Shown: positions 52,691 to 62,123 of the stretch, piece by piece
Position numbering within the stretch: the first letter of the stretch is position 1
How the letters are laid out: the number at the start of each line of letters is the position of its first letter
Origin: Sediminispirochaeta smaragdinae DSM 11293
GTDB taxonomy: Bacteria > Spirochaetota > Spirochaetia > DSM-16054 > Sediminispirochaetaceae
Direction: 5' to 3'
Length of the DNA stretch: 64,000 nucleotides
NCBI RefSeq assembly: GCF_000143985.1
Contig: NC_014364.1
Coordinates: forward strand, 3,596,001-3,660,000
Translations under genes and position numbers: made by a program
Notes under the pieces: model-generated
What the model saw: the letters and a program-made list of their open reading frames with translations, nothing else
Databases searched by the model: none
Told to the model about the DNA's origin: nothing

Positions 52691-53443
52691 GGCACAGCTT
52701 CCGGTAGATATCTTCTCGCGTACGGAACCCCGGTTGGAAACAGAAGAGTTCTTTGCCTTCTGGCGTGCCCTGGAAATACTGATCGGGAAAAGACCGCCAT
52801 AGCATTGAGCATCAAGGATATAGCAGAAGCGTGTCCTCCCACATTCATCCTCTACAAACTACTCTACATTACGAAGATTGCCCGTATTTCCACCAGGGAA
52901 AGGATCATCCCCATCGAAATAACGGTCAGCAGACCGATCACCAAACCGGGAAACTATGCAGCGTTCCTGGGCATAACGCCTCAAGCAGGAGCGACCAATC
53001 AGATCGTCTTTTCTGCAGGCGATGCCCGAAAGCCATTCCTAACCGAAGATAGCAGCATGTGGGCATTTTTTGAGGCCGGCTTCAACCTGCAAAAATCGCC
53101 GATAATCGCCAGCAAGTCTCTGAGGGAACGATTGCGGGCTATGTTGCTGGAAATGTTGCCGAGCGGAGAGGCCTCCGCGGAAGAGGCTTCAAAACGGCTT
53201 GCAATGAGCAAGCGATCGTTACAGAGAAAACTACAGGAAGAAGGTTCCAGCTTTCAATCAATTCTTAACAAAACGCGACGGGAACTTGCTGATTATTACC
53301 TCGACACATCTGAAATAACCATTGCAGAAGTGTCCTATCTGCTGGCCTATAGTGATGTTTCCTCTTTTCAGCGGGCTTATAAAAGCTGGTCGGGAATGTC
53401 CCCAAAAATGTTTCGCTCTGTCATAGCTGCCTCATCAGAGTGA
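52665..53443 (+). pseudogene. AraC family regulator, 5'-deleted and frameshifted
   Basis: The plus strand carries an AraC-type regulator without its first residues: H-V-L-K-L-A-Q-L-P-V-D-I-F then F-F-A-F-W-R-A-L-E-I-L-I-G, a frame change at about 52785-52800 (G3A4 run), then A-L-S-I-K-D-I-A-E-A-C and the effector domain. The C-terminal HTH is complete (ASKRLAMSKRSLQRKL, IAEVSYLLAYSDVSSFQRAYK). TTG 52805 could still start a 212-residue product. It shares a deletion junction with the SDR pseudogene. Confidence 0.7.
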
Positions 53444-53474
53444 TATACCGTTCATGAAGGCTTATCGGTAGCAT

Positions 53475-53505
53475 AAAAAGGCTGTTGCAGCGAAGTGCAA
53501 CAGCC
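53475..53505 (-). terminator. Rho-independent terminator of the aldolase operon
   Basis: GGCTGTTGCA (53480-53489) and TGCAACAGCC (53496-53505) form a perfect 10-bp stem. On the minus strand it is followed by TTTTT (53475-53479), 27 bp after the aldolase stop. Confidence 0.85.
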
Positions 53506-53531
53506 TCATGATAAGAATCAAACGGATGCTC

Positions 53532-54395
53532 TTATTTATAGAATTTCACCTTGTCGGCATCATTAAACAAATCAATCTTATGATACATGACCTGCTTCAT
53601 CGCCGCGATGCAGGGAGGATAGATATCTCCCGGTTCCCGCAGGGCCTGATCCTGCAATACTTCACGGCATTTCTTGTAGAAAGCCGTTTTTATATCGCTG
53701 GAGATGTTGATCTTCTGCACACCGTTCTTAACGGCCTCGGCAATTTCACTATCGGGATTATCGGAACCACCATGCAAGACCAGAGGAACTTCGGTTATCG
53801 CACGAATCTTCTTAAGAAGGTCTATCCGTAATTTCGGCTTAACATCTTTGGGATAGAGTCCGTGTCCTGTCCCAATTGCGATTGCCAGGGTGTCGACATC
53901 GGTGGCCTCAACAAAGGCCTTCACATCTTCAGGCTGGGTGAAAATGATATTGTCGGTACTGGCGATACCGCCTTCGCCCGTTCCTCCGATGGTACCGAGT
54001 TCTGCTTCGACACTGACGTTTACCGCATGAGCGGCCTCGACAACCTTTTGGGTCACCTCAACATTCTTTTCGAAAGGTAAGGCGGAAGAGTCTATCATGA
54101 CAGAAGTAAAACCTACCTGAATTGCCCGCATGACCTGATCAAAGGAAGCCCCATGATCGAGGTGGATACAGACGGGAAAGGAAGCCTTATGTGCTTCATC
54201 AATGACAAACTTCAGAAAACTATCACGAACGAACTCCAGCTCATCGGGATGGATGGCAACAATTACCGGAGCCTGCTTTTCTTCGCATGCTTCAAGCAAT
54301 CCATTTAAAATCATACTGCTGCTTGTATTAAAAGCGGGAACTGCAAAATTGTGCTTTTTTGCAATACCCAGCAGCTCTTTCATAGTCATCAACAT
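53532..54395 (-). CDS. Class II fructose/tagatose-bisphosphate aldolase
   Basis: A 287-residue zinc-dependent aldolase of the GatY/KbaY/FbaA group. It cleaves a ketose bisphosphate to glycerone phosphate and glyceraldehyde 3-phosphate or similar. Zinc and catalytic motifs: HLDHGAS (with D and H), E-A-E-L-G-T-I-G-G-T-G-E-G-G, A-I-G-T-G-H-G, LHGGSD and KINISSDI. ATG 54395 has AAGGAG seven bases upstream; the frame extends to 54548 inside the permease gene without support. Last gene of the importer operon, placing it downstream of sugar uptake. Confidence 0.9.
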   Translation of the reverse strand: MLMTMKELLGIAKKHNFAVPAFNTSSSMILNGLLEACEEKQAPVIVAIHPDELEFVRDSFLKFVIDEAHKASFPVCIHLDHGASFDQVMRAIQVGFTSVMIDSSALPFEKNVEVTQKVVEAAHAVNVSVEAELGTIGGTGEGGIASTDNIIFTQPEDVKAFVEATDVDTLAIAIGTGHGLYPKDVKPKLRIDLLKKIRAITEVPLVLHGGSDNPDSEIAEAVKNGVQKINISSDIKTAFYKKCREVLQDQALREPGDIYPPCIAAMKQVMYHKIDLFNDADKVKFYK

Positions 54396-54433
54396 CGATG
54401 TACTCCTTAAAAAAATTATATTATTTCTTACGA

Positions 54434-55279
54434 CTAGCTTTTCACAGAACCGGCAGACATACCTGCCAAAAAGTATCTCTGAAAAAACAAAAACAATATC
54501 ATAATAGGCAAACTGCCCAAAAAGCTCATAGCCATCATCTCGTTCCACTCGTATGTGTGCTGTCCCATAAGCAGCTGTATTCCAATTGGGACAGTTGCCA
54601 TCTCATTGCTTTTCGTCAAAGTTAAAGCAAATAGAAACTCATTCCATGATAACAAAAATGTATACAATCCCGTGGAGACTATTCCAGGCAGGGATATAGG
54701 AACAATAACCCGAAACAGGGTTAAAAGCCGGGAACCTCCATCGATCAATACTGCCTCATCGAGAGCCTTCGGCAGTGTATTAAAAAAACCTGTCATCATT
54801 AAAATTGCATAAGGCAAAGTCAAAGCCAAATAGGTAAAAATTAATGCAAAGTAGGTATCGTAGAGCTTGTAGGTTACCATCATACCGAAATAGGGAATCA
54901 TCAATGATATGGGAGGAACTGTTTGTGTTCCAATGATCAGCATATTGATCACTTTTTTTCCTTTAAAGGTAAAACGGGAAAATGAATAGGCTGTCAACAT
55001 TGCGATAAACAACGTACATGCGGTAACAATAAGGGCCACCACATAGCTGTTTATAAAGAATCGAATCTTCTCCGGGCTTGCAAAAATCTTTGCGTAGGCA
55101 CCCAAGGTAAATACTTTGGGGATTATACTTGGTGGTGTAGCAAAAACTTCTCCATTCGGCCGTATCGACATGGAGATCAGCCAAACAATCGGAAATGCCG
55201 CAAAGAGGACCCCAAGCAATAAGAAAAAATAGGTGACGATCTTTTTGCCCATGCTTTGCTTTTTTATCGAATGTGTCAT
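54434..55279 (-). CDS. CUT1-type ABC transporter permease (MalG-like)
   Basis: Inner-membrane permease, 281 residues, six helices. The EAA loop is A-L-D-E-A-V-L-I-D-G-G-S-R...R-V-I-V-P-I-S-L-P-G. It follows the MalF-like gene by 2 bp. Partner in a sugar importer whose ATPase gene is not in this window. Confidence 0.9.
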   Translation of the reverse strand: MTHSIKKQSMGKKIVTYFFLLLGVLFAAFPIVWLISMSIRPNGEVFATPPSIIPKVFTLGAYAKIFASPEKIRFFINSYVVALIVTACTLFIAMLTAYSFSRFTFKGKKVINMLIIGTQTVPPISLMIPYFGMMVTYKLYDTYFALIFTYLALTLPYAILMMTGFFNTLPKALDEAVLIDGGSRLLTLFRVIVPISLPGIVSTGLYTFLLSWNEFLFALTLTKSNEMATVPIGIQLLMGQHTYEWNEMMAMSFLGSLPIMILFLFFQRYFLAGMSAGSVKS

Positions 55280-55281
55280 AC

Positions 55282-56175
55282 TTATCGTATCCTTTGCTGC
55301 CGCACATAGAAGATCGACATAAGCATCGACAGTAACAGTATCACCATCGCTGATGCTGATGCTTTCGAGAATTCAAACTGCAGGAATGTCAGCTTATACG
55401 TGTATGTCGCCATTACTTCCGTCGCATGACCGGGACCACCGCCTGTTGTCATCCAAATAAGCGGGAAGACCTGCATCGACCATATAAAGTCGAGAATACC
55501 AAGACTCAATATGATGGGCATCAAATGAGGAATCGTGATAAATAAGAAACGCTGCCGCCCGTTGGCACCGTCAATCAGAGCAGCTTCGTATTGCTGTTGG
55601 GGCACGCCTTGAAGCCCCGCCAAAAGGCTAACCATATAGAAGGGATAACCGTTCCATATATTGATGAAGGTTAAAACAAAAAGTGCTGTTTTTTCGTTGC
55701 TCAGCCATTCAACAACACCGCTAATGGCGCCGATGCTTGCCAATATGTAATTTACGATTCCAAGAGGATCGAGAATAAGTCGCCAGATAATGGCGATAAT
55801 TGCCGGCGTGAACAGCCAGGGGAAAATGAAGATAACACGTAATACCGCTCGCAGGGAGGGATTAATATCAGCATTCAGCAGATTTGCAAACAGCATGCCC
55901 AATAGCAAGTGAAACAGAACACTAAAAAAAGCAAAAAAGAGTGTATGCAAAACGCTGGATCTAAAAATAGCATCAAAAAAGACCTCTTTGTAATGCGCCA
56001 GCCCCACGAACTGGGGATCAGGATTGGTGATGACATTATCCATCAGGCTGTATCGCAAAACTTGAGAAATTGGAAAAAACATCAGAAGGAATAAAAAAAG
56101 GAGCGCAGGGATAATAAAGAGATAGGGCTCGATTAATTTCTTCCTTCTGTCAAGCAATAGTGTTCGATTAAGCAT
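55282..56175 (-). CDS. CUT1-type ABC transporter permease (MalF-like)
   Basis: Inner-membrane permease, 297 residues, six helices; EAA-loop segment Q-Y-E-A-A-L-I-D-G-A-N-G-R-Q-R-F-L-F-I-T-I-P-H. It lies 72 bp after the binding-protein gene; the gap may hold a processing site that lets the binding protein be made in excess. Confidence 0.9.
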   Translation of the reverse strand: MLNRTLLLDRRKKLIEPYLFIIPALLFLFLLMFFPISQVLRYSLMDNVITNPDPQFVGLAHYKEVFFDAIFRSSVLHTLFFAFFSVLFHLLLGMLFANLLNADINPSLRAVLRVIFIFPWLFTPAIIAIIWRLILDPLGIVNYILASIGAISGVVEWLSNEKTALFVLTFINIWNGYPFYMVSLLAGLQGVPQQQYEAALIDGANGRQRFLFITIPHLMPIILSLGILDFIWSMQVFPLIWMTTGGGPGHATEVMATYTYKLTFLQFEFSKASASAMVILLLSMLMSIFYVRQQRIR

Positions 56176-56247
56176 TACTATTTCCGCATCCTTAACATAA
56201 GGCAGGAGAAAGGGTTCCCCTTCTCCTGTCGTAAACCATTATCGGTC

Positions 56248-57507
56248 TTATTTCGAATAAACCTTTTCCCAAGCAGCACTCGTCGCCGCAAGAGCCTCAT
56301 CGACAGACTGCTTTCCATTGAGAAGCGCCTGGAGCTGTTCCGACATAAGCCGCATAAGATTGTTTGCCTCAGGAGCACCCTGGAATTCGTTTCGTACCCC
56401 ATTTTCCTGATACAGCTTGAAAGCCTTCTCATTCATCGCATCTTCCTTGACCCAGCTCGGATCACCATTAATGTTTCCCGGGAACGCATTGACGCTGTCG
56501 GCAATGAAAGAGTTGACCTCCGGGCTCATAAGATACTTAACAAATTCCCAGGCTTCCTTGGGATGCTTGGAAGTTTTTGAAATTGTTACACCCCAAGCGG
56601 CACAATCCAGAATATGCTTTCCGGTATACCCATCCTTTGCAGGGGGCAAGGCAATGTCGAAATTGAGTCCGGAGTTTCTGGAACGAATCATGTTGATATG
56701 CGCAAGCGAATCGATCATGGTCGCGGTCCTGCCGTTAACAAAATGCTCCACCTTATCCTGTTCCTGGGCAGTCATGGATCCCGGTACAATAAGCCCCTGC
56801 TGATACAAGGTATTCACAAGATTAAAAACCGTCTTGACACCCTCGTTGTTTGGGTTCGGCAGTCCGGTATCGCCGCTCGCCCACACCAATGCCATGATGT
56901 CATTCTGAATACCAGTCGGATTCTGTAACGACAGCGACATGTCCCAACCATACTGGTTTTTAGAAGGATCGGTCAACTTCTTGCACGCCTCGATGAATTC
57001 GCTGTGTGTTTCGGGAAAACTCTCGATTCCGGCTTCTTTGAACATATCGACATTGTAGAACATGGGATATACAAAGTTTTCGACGTTGATGAGGTACTTT
57101 TTTCCGTCCAAAACACTGATACTGGCCAATTGTGATTCATCGTAGTTATCGCCTTGGATAAACTCATCAAGGGGCAGTACCGCATTTTGCTTGACCAAAT
57201 TGTAGATCCAGGTAGGATCACAACCTAAAACATCACTCAAAGTCCCCGCAGCAGCACCGATTGTTACCTGACTTTGAACCTCGGCATAGGGTTTGGAAAT
57301 TCTCTTTATCTTGATTCCGGGATGGGATGCTTCATAATCACTGCAGATCTTCTCCATTGCGCCCGGAGCCATTTCAGGTTCCCACCATTGCATAAATTCC
57401 AGAACGATCTCCTGATCGCCGGCCCCACTTTTTTCCTGTGCTCCGTTTGCGAACACAAAAGAAAAAGTAATCAGAAACAAAAATGTAGTAAGTAGAATTT
57501 TTTTCAT
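56248..57507 (-). CDS. ABC transporter sugar-binding protein
   Basis: Extracytoplasmic family 1 binding protein, 419 residues. A signal peptide (KKILLTTFLFLITFSFVFA) is cleaved before N-G-A-Q-E; no lipobox Cys. Core strands such as I-K-R-I-S-K-P-Y-A-E, G-K-K-Y-L-I-N-V-E-N-F-V-Y-P-M-F-Y-N and A-A-W-G-V-T-I-S-K fit sugar-binding proteins. ATG 57507 follows GGAGAAGG; the frame opens at 57540 without a signal. First gene of the operon, divergent from the DeoR gene with operator-like dyads between. Confidence 0.9.
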   Translation of the reverse strand: MKKILLTTFLFLITFSFVFANGAQEKSGAGDQEIVLEFMQWWEPEMAPGAMEKICSDYEASHPGIKIKRISKPYAEVQSQVTIGAAAGTLSDVLGCDPTWIYNLVKQNAVLPLDEFIQGDNYDESQLASISVLDGKKYLINVENFVYPMFYNVDMFKEAGIESFPETHSEFIEACKKLTDPSKNQYGWDMSLSLQNPTGIQNDIMALVWASGDTGLPNPNNEGVKTVFNLVNTLYQQGLIVPGSMTAQEQDKVEHFVNGRTATMIDSLAHINMIRSRNSGLNFDIALPPAKDGYTGKHILDCAAWGVTISKTSKHPKEAWEFVKYLMSPEVNSFIADSVNAFPGNINGDPSWVKEDAMNEKAFKLYQENGVRNEFQGAPEANNLMRLMSEQLQALLNGKQSVDEALAATSAAWEKVYSK

Positions 57508-57592
57508 TTCCTTCTCCTCAAAACCGTTTTTCACTCCCATAGAGCAAGTGTTGGTGACAATTATACCTTATCACCTTGAGTTGTCAAGAAAA

Positions 57593-57629
57593 AACGAACA
57601 CATATAAACAGATTATTTTCGTTATATGT
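57593..57629. promoter_or_regulatory. Nested dyads between sugar operons (DeoR operator candidate)
   Basis: ACATATAA (57600-57607) and TTATATGT (57622-57629) form a perfect 8-bp dyad. AACGAA (57593-57598) and TTCGTT (57618-57623) form a second, partly overlapping one. They lie 86-122 bp upstream of the binding-protein start and 164 bp before the DeoR gene, in the divergent promoter region. Confidence 0.5.
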
Positions 57630-57792
57630 TTTTTTATATTGACTTATCAGATACTGCCTCATATACTCTTTTCATCAGGATCTTTATGTTTTATTTGAAA
57701 GTTTCTCGATATATGCTGCTATAATACGTGAAACCTTAGATCATTCGAGTCACTTATTCGCAGTTTAATCATAGTGCGGCAAGGAGATAACG

Positions 57793-58584
57793 GTGCAAGA
57801 TTCCAAAAATTTTGCTGAAGAACGTCATGAGCGAATCATGGAAATCCTGATGCAGGAAACGAGCATCGAAGTATCTGCATTGGCAAAACTTCTCAATGTA
57901 ACGGACGCCACCATACGACGGGATTTAACATATCTTGAATCAAAAGAAAAGCTCTACAGAACTCACGGTGGGGCCATCTACAGAGAAGAGCCTATTTTTT
58001 GGCAGACCACCACAATAGAACATCGGGCGAAAGAGCATCCCGAAGAAAAAAAGCGGATTGCACGCTATGTTGCTTCCATCGTTAATGATCACGACAGTTT
58101 AATGATCGATGGAGGAAGTACCAATACCGCTATTGCCGAAGAACTGGCAAAAACACGGCAAAACCTCATGGTGGTCACAAACTCTCAACATATCGGTGAA
58201 ATCATCATGAATGGGATTGGAGAAAATCAGGCCATCATCATCGGTGGTGAGCTTATGTATCAGACCCAGAATACCGTCGGTCCGATCGCCGTCAATATGA
58301 TTAAAAATTTTCGGCTTGATAAAGCCATCATCAGTACGACAAGTGTCATGCCGGATCAGGGTTGTTTTTCGGCAAACCCTCAGGAGGGCGAAATCAAGAA
58401 ACAGATGATACTCAATGCCAATGAGGTCTACATTGTCGTCGACAGCTCAAAGATTGGGAAATATGCCTTGTACCTGTTTAGTGATCTCAACGACATCGAT
58501 GCGGTCATTACCGATGCTAAGATCCGTAAACGTGATCTGGAAACCTTTCATCAAAAACAGATCGACGTACGATTAGCCTATTAA
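57793..58584 (+). CDS. DeoR family transcriptional regulator 1
   Basis: A 263-residue sugar-phosphate-responsive repressor. The N-terminal HTH is V-S-A-L-A-K-L-L-N-V-T-D-A-T-I-R-R-D-L, followed by the family signature R-T-H-G-G-A-I. The sensor domain has D-G-G-S-T-N-T-A and V-D-S-S-K-I-G-K. GTG 57793 has AAGGAG eight bases upstream. It heads an operon with the ADP-dependent kinase and a second DeoR protein, and probably controls both divergent operons. Confidence 0.93.
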   Translation: MQDSKNFAEERHERIMEILMQETSIEVSALAKLLNVTDATIRRDLTYLESKEKLYRTHGGAIYREEPIFWQTTTIEHRAKEHPEEKKRIARYVASIVNDHDSLMIDGGSTNTAIAEELAKTRQNLMVVTNSQHIGEIIMNGIGENQAIIIGGELMYQTQNTVGPIAVNMIKNFRLDKAIISTTSVMPDQGCFSANPQEGEIKKQMILNANEVYIVVDSSKIGKYALYLFSDLNDIDAVITDAKIRKRDLETFHQKQIDVRLAY

Positions 58585-58610
58585 CGAAGTGTAACACCGG
58601 AGGTAGACAA

Positions 58611-59813
58611 TTGCAGCAGCACAAGATTGGACTTGGTTTAGGTAACAACACCGATTTTGAATTGGTCTGGAATCCAAAGGCATTAGAGCAGTGCATCAGA
58701 GAATATGATGTGCATGAAAAGGATCTCAAGGAGGAAAGGAGGCCGATACTCAACGAGAAGGACCTTCTTATCAATGTGCTTCGCTTCATCAAATCGGGAA
58801 TCGGCGGCGAATGTATTCTGGAAGATACGGAAACAGCCTTACAATTTTCCAAGCGCTTTGACTATGAGATAACCATCGGAGGAACCTGTCCCCGCTCTGC
58901 CATTGCGATGAGAAAGCTCGGCTATACGAGTTGCATGCATCTTGTTACTATGAATGAGCACATAAAGAACCTGCTGCCGCCGGATTGTTCGTATGTTTGC
59001 AGCAACAAAGATGAAAGCTTCGATATCCATCTCATCATCCAATACCCTGCGGATGCGGATATTATCGCAAACGATATTCGCATACATACCGTGCGTGCCA
59101 ACAGAATTATCATCGATGATGATTACAACAACAGCATCATGAACCTTTCCGAAGATTTTTTCGACAACTATCTCTCGGAAGCCAAGGTATTCATGCTTAG
59201 CGGTTTTAATGTTATGCAAGACCACGAACTTCTCAAAAAGCGTCTTTCCTATATGAAGGAACAGCTTATCAAACTAAAAAAACAGGGAACAACGATCTAT
59301 TATGAAGACGCCTGTTTTGCCGATGAAACATCGAATCAGCTTTGTAAAGCGTATCTCTTTGAACATGTTGATATCTTTAGTCTGAACGAAGATGAAATGA
59401 AAGATTACCTGCAACGAGATATAGATCTCCTTGACGCATCACAGGTGGCTGCGGCCGCGAAAACCCTCAAAGAACGTTTTGCCATACCGCTGGTGGTGAT
59501 TCATTCCAAATACTGGGCCTTGGCATATGGGAACCATGCAAAAGCCTATGCCGCCTGTCTCAAAGGCGGTATAACGATGGCAACAACACGTTTCCGTTTC
59601 GGCGATTCCTTTAATGAACCTGCACAATACAAAGAAACCTACGCCCTTCCGGATGACGAAGAGGGAAAGAAATTTGCCGGCGCCTTTGCATCAATTGTTG
59701 GAGATAGAGGGTGCTGTATACCTTCCGTTATGGTGGAAGAACAGAAGGTGACTACCATTGGATTGGGCGACGCCTTTGTCGGCGGCTTCATACCTCAGCT
59801 AAGCGAGATGTAG
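58611..59813 (+). CDS. ADP-dependent phosphofructokinase/glucokinase family kinase
   Basis: A 400-residue sugar kinase of the ADP-dependent PFK/GK family (ribokinase fold), better known from archaea. The N-terminus I-G-L-G-L-G-N-N-T-D-F, the I-G-G-T-C-P-R-S-A-I-A substrate strand, and the C-terminal G-L-G-D-A-F-V-G-G-F with its catalytic Asp are visible. It uses ADP to phosphorylate a hexose or hexose phosphate, which would then feed the class II aldolase encoded in the divergent operon. TTG 58611 is supported by GGAGG eight bases upstream. Exact substrate unknown. Confidence 0.8.
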   Translation: MQQHKIGLGLGNNTDFELVWNPKALEQCIREYDVHEKDLKEERRPILNEKDLLINVLRFIKSGIGGECILEDTETALQFSKRFDYEITIGGTCPRSAIAMRKLGYTSCMHLVTMNEHIKNLLPPDCSYVCSNKDESFDIHLIIQYPADADIIANDIRIHTVRANRIIIDDDYNNSIMNLSEDFFDNYLSEAKVFMLSGFNVMQDHELLKKRLSYMKEQLIKLKKQGTTIYYEDACFADETSNQLCKAYLFEHVDIFSLNEDEMKDYLQRDIDLLDASQVAAAAKTLKERFAIPLVVIHSKYWALAYGNHAKAYAACLKGGITMATTRFRFGDSFNEPAQYKETYALPDDEEGKKFAGAFASIVGDRGCCIPSVMVEEQKVTTIGLGDAFVGGFIPQLSEM

Positions 59814-59817
59814 TACT

Positions 59818-60594
59818 ATGGAAAACATCAACGATAGGCAAAAACAGTTATTATCACTCATCAAAGAGAATCAGATTATCGAATTTGATACAATAAAGAA
59901 ACTCACGGGTAATACCGATTTGACCCTCTACAAAGATCTTGCCTTGCTCGAAAAACTGAAGATGATTTATAGAACAAAAGAGGGGATCATACTGCGGAAT
60001 ATCGAGACGGAAAAAAATCAGACAGATCTCTCTCAAGTAGAAAAAGAGTTTCTGGAAGAAAAAAAAAGGATTGGGCGCTTCGCTTCCACCATGATATCAA
60101 ATGGCGAGAGTCTATTAATCGATGGGGGAAGCACCACCTTTGTTTTTGCGTCGTACCTGCTGAATAAAAACAATCTTTTGGTCATTACGAATGCCCTGCG
60201 TGTCGGCAACATCCTATCCAAAGAAAAAAAATCAAAAAACCAGATTCTCCTGATAGGCGGATATGCTTCACGAAACACGTATTCGACATACGGATCGCCT
60301 GCCATCGAAGTCTTGAAGAAAGTAAAAACGAACAGAGTAGTGATGGGCGTCTGCGGGATCGATCCTGCCCTGGGCATCTTCGCTTCCAACGAACGAGAAG
60401 CGGAGACGAAGCGAATCATGCTCGATTGTGCAAAAGAGGTAATGATCCTGGCCGATCACTCCAAATTCGGAACAACAACCGATTTTCTTATTAGTGATCT
60501 CTCACGAGTCAAGGTAGTAATAACCGACGAAAGGATCACCTCGTCCGAAGCAAAAGCCATGAAAGAAGAGAATATTCTCCTCCATATCGTATGA
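59818..60594 (+). CDS. DeoR family transcriptional regulator 2
   Basis: A 258-residue DeoR-like protein, 4 bp after the kinase gene. The sensor domain is well kept (D-G-G-S-T-T-F-V-F-A, G-V-C-G-I-D-P, L-A-D-H-S-K-F-G). The N-terminal HTH is weaker: L-T-G-N-T-D-L-T-L-Y-K-D-L-A-L-L-E stands where V-S-x-x-T-I-R-R-D-L is normal, and R-T-K-E-G replaces R-x-H-G-G. It may sense the same sugar phosphate but bind different DNA, or act through DeoR 1 (inference). Confidence 0.88.
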   Translation: MENINDRQKQLLSLIKENQIIEFDTIKKLTGNTDLTLYKDLALLEKLKMIYRTKEGIILRNIETEKNQTDLSQVEKEFLEEKKRIGRFASTMISNGESLLIDGGSTTFVFASYLLNKNNLLVITNALRVGNILSKEKKSKNQILLIGGYASRNTYSTYGSPAIEVLKKVKTNRVVMGVCGIDPALGIFASNEREAETKRIMLDCAKEVMILADHSKFGTTTDFLISDLSRVKVVITDERITSSEAKAMKEENILLHIV

Positions 60595-60608
60595 TGCTGT
60601 CCTGGTAG

Positions 60609-61967
60609 CTATACCCGCCGGTACTTCCACGCCCCTTTATGAAAAAATCTTCCTAAAATAATCATCTCCGCAATCTCACTTAAGACAAAGCTGATCCAGA
60701 CATAGGTAAGCGATGCATGAAAACGATAGACAACCACCGCAGAGTAAGGAATCATCACCACCCACTTGGCAACGAAGCTACTAATAAGAAAGGGCATAGT
60801 ATAGCCGGAACCAGAAAAAACAGAAGACCACCCTAAAGAGAAAGCAGCGATAATAAGAGAAGGGAGCACGATGGAAAGCATGCCCACCCCTTGTCTGATT
60901 TCATCAAGGTCGGTAAGAAACCAACCGAGAACCACTTGTGGGCGGAGCAGCACAAGGGTAATCAAAACGGCTGTGAGGAGGGATCCAATCAAGGAAGAAT
61001 ACCATGCCGTTGCACGGCTTCGGTCGATCTGATTCGCACCAAGGTTTTGCCCTGCGATGGTGCCGGATCCCATCACGATCCCCATGATCGGCATAAAGAT
61101 AAACGAATAGATTCGCAAGCCCACTCCGATCAAAGCCACCGCGGCGGTGCCGTATACGCCGACCATTTTGATAAAGACGGTGTTTGCCGTATTTCTGAAC
61201 AACATTTCGAATCCCGAAGGAAGCCCGATGGTAAGCAATTTCTTATCCATCACAGGGACAAGACGAAAAAGTCCTTTCGGTGATATCCTGACGCCGCTCT
61301 TCCCACAGAGCAAAAGCAGCATACCGATTCCAAGAGCCACCATATTTGCAAGGACAGTGGCAAGGGCGGCGCCGAACATCCCCAAACCGGCCCCGGGCAG
61401 CGAGGTGCCGGGAATCGAATCGAACATGAGGATGGGATCCAGGATGATATTAATCACCGCAGAACCGATAAGCAGAAACATCGGAGTCTTCGCATCACCG
61501 GTACAACGAAATATGGTATTCACGCTAAAGGAGGAAAAAAATATCGGGATGGTTGCAGCCCGAAGATAGCCATAATCCTTTGCGTATTCGGTGACAAGTT
61601 GATCATCGGTAAACAGGTGCAACATGGGCTTAAGGAAGATGCAAAGCAGGATAGCAGCAAGAGATGCAATGAGAAATTTACACGTGATGGTCTGCTCGGC
61701 GGCAACCGCCGTACGCTTCATATCCCCTGCGCCGTAGCTTTGGGAAATAAGCGAAACCGAGCTCATCCCTATGATCTCATTGAGTACTTCGAAAATCCAG
61801 AAGATGGAGGCAAATATCGTAATGGCGGCAACCGCCTGATATGATATGTGCCCAATCCATATCATATCGACGATATCGTAGAGCCCCTGAAGCATGAGCC
61901 CCGACATCGTCGGCAAAGACATGGATAGTATATGCTTAGGAATACTTCCCTGTGTAAGATCCCGCAC
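60609..61967 (-). CDS. MATE family efflux transporter
   Basis: Integral membrane Na+- or H+-driven multidrug/toxin exporter, 452 residues, about 12 helices in two related halves. It begins D-L-T-Q-G-S-I-P-K-H-I-L-S-M-S-L-P, typical of the DinF/NorM-like MATE group; G-A-G-D-M-K-R and N-L-G-A-N-Q-I-D-R-S are the two repeat-related loop motifs. The GTG start at 61967 has GAGG seven bases upstream. Convergent with the DeoR 2 gene, 14 bp between stops. Confidence 0.92.
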   Translation of the reverse strand: MRDLTQGSIPKHILSMSLPTMSGLMLQGLYDIVDMIWIGHISYQAVAAITIFASIFWIFEVLNEIIGMSSVSLISQSYGAGDMKRTAVAAEQTITCKFLIASLAAILLCIFLKPMLHLFTDDQLVTEYAKDYGYLRAATIPIFFSSFSVNTIFRCTGDAKTPMFLLIGSAVINIILDPILMFDSIPGTSLPGAGLGMFGAALATVLANMVALGIGMLLLLCGKSGVRISPKGLFRLVPVMDKKLLTIGLPSGFEMLFRNTANTVFIKMVGVYGTAAVALIGVGLRIYSFIFMPIMGIVMGSGTIAGQNLGANQIDRSRATAWYSSLIGSLLTAVLITLVLLRPQVVLGWFLTDLDEIRQGVGMLSIVLPSLIIAAFSLGWSSVFSGSGYTMPFLISSFVAKWVVMIPYSAVVVYRFHASLTYVWISFVLSEIAEMIILGRFFHKGAWKYRRV

Positions 61968-62123
61968 CCAAACACCTCGTATACATTTTGTGACATATCA
62001 GTATATAGAAAGTGGAAAAGAGGGGAAAGCAGGGAAAGTGAAATAGTTGGTGCTTCAAGAGCTGGTTGGTGACAGTTATTTCCCCCTTCCTATGCAGATG
62101 GTGTTTCTGAAGCGCTTACGTTC

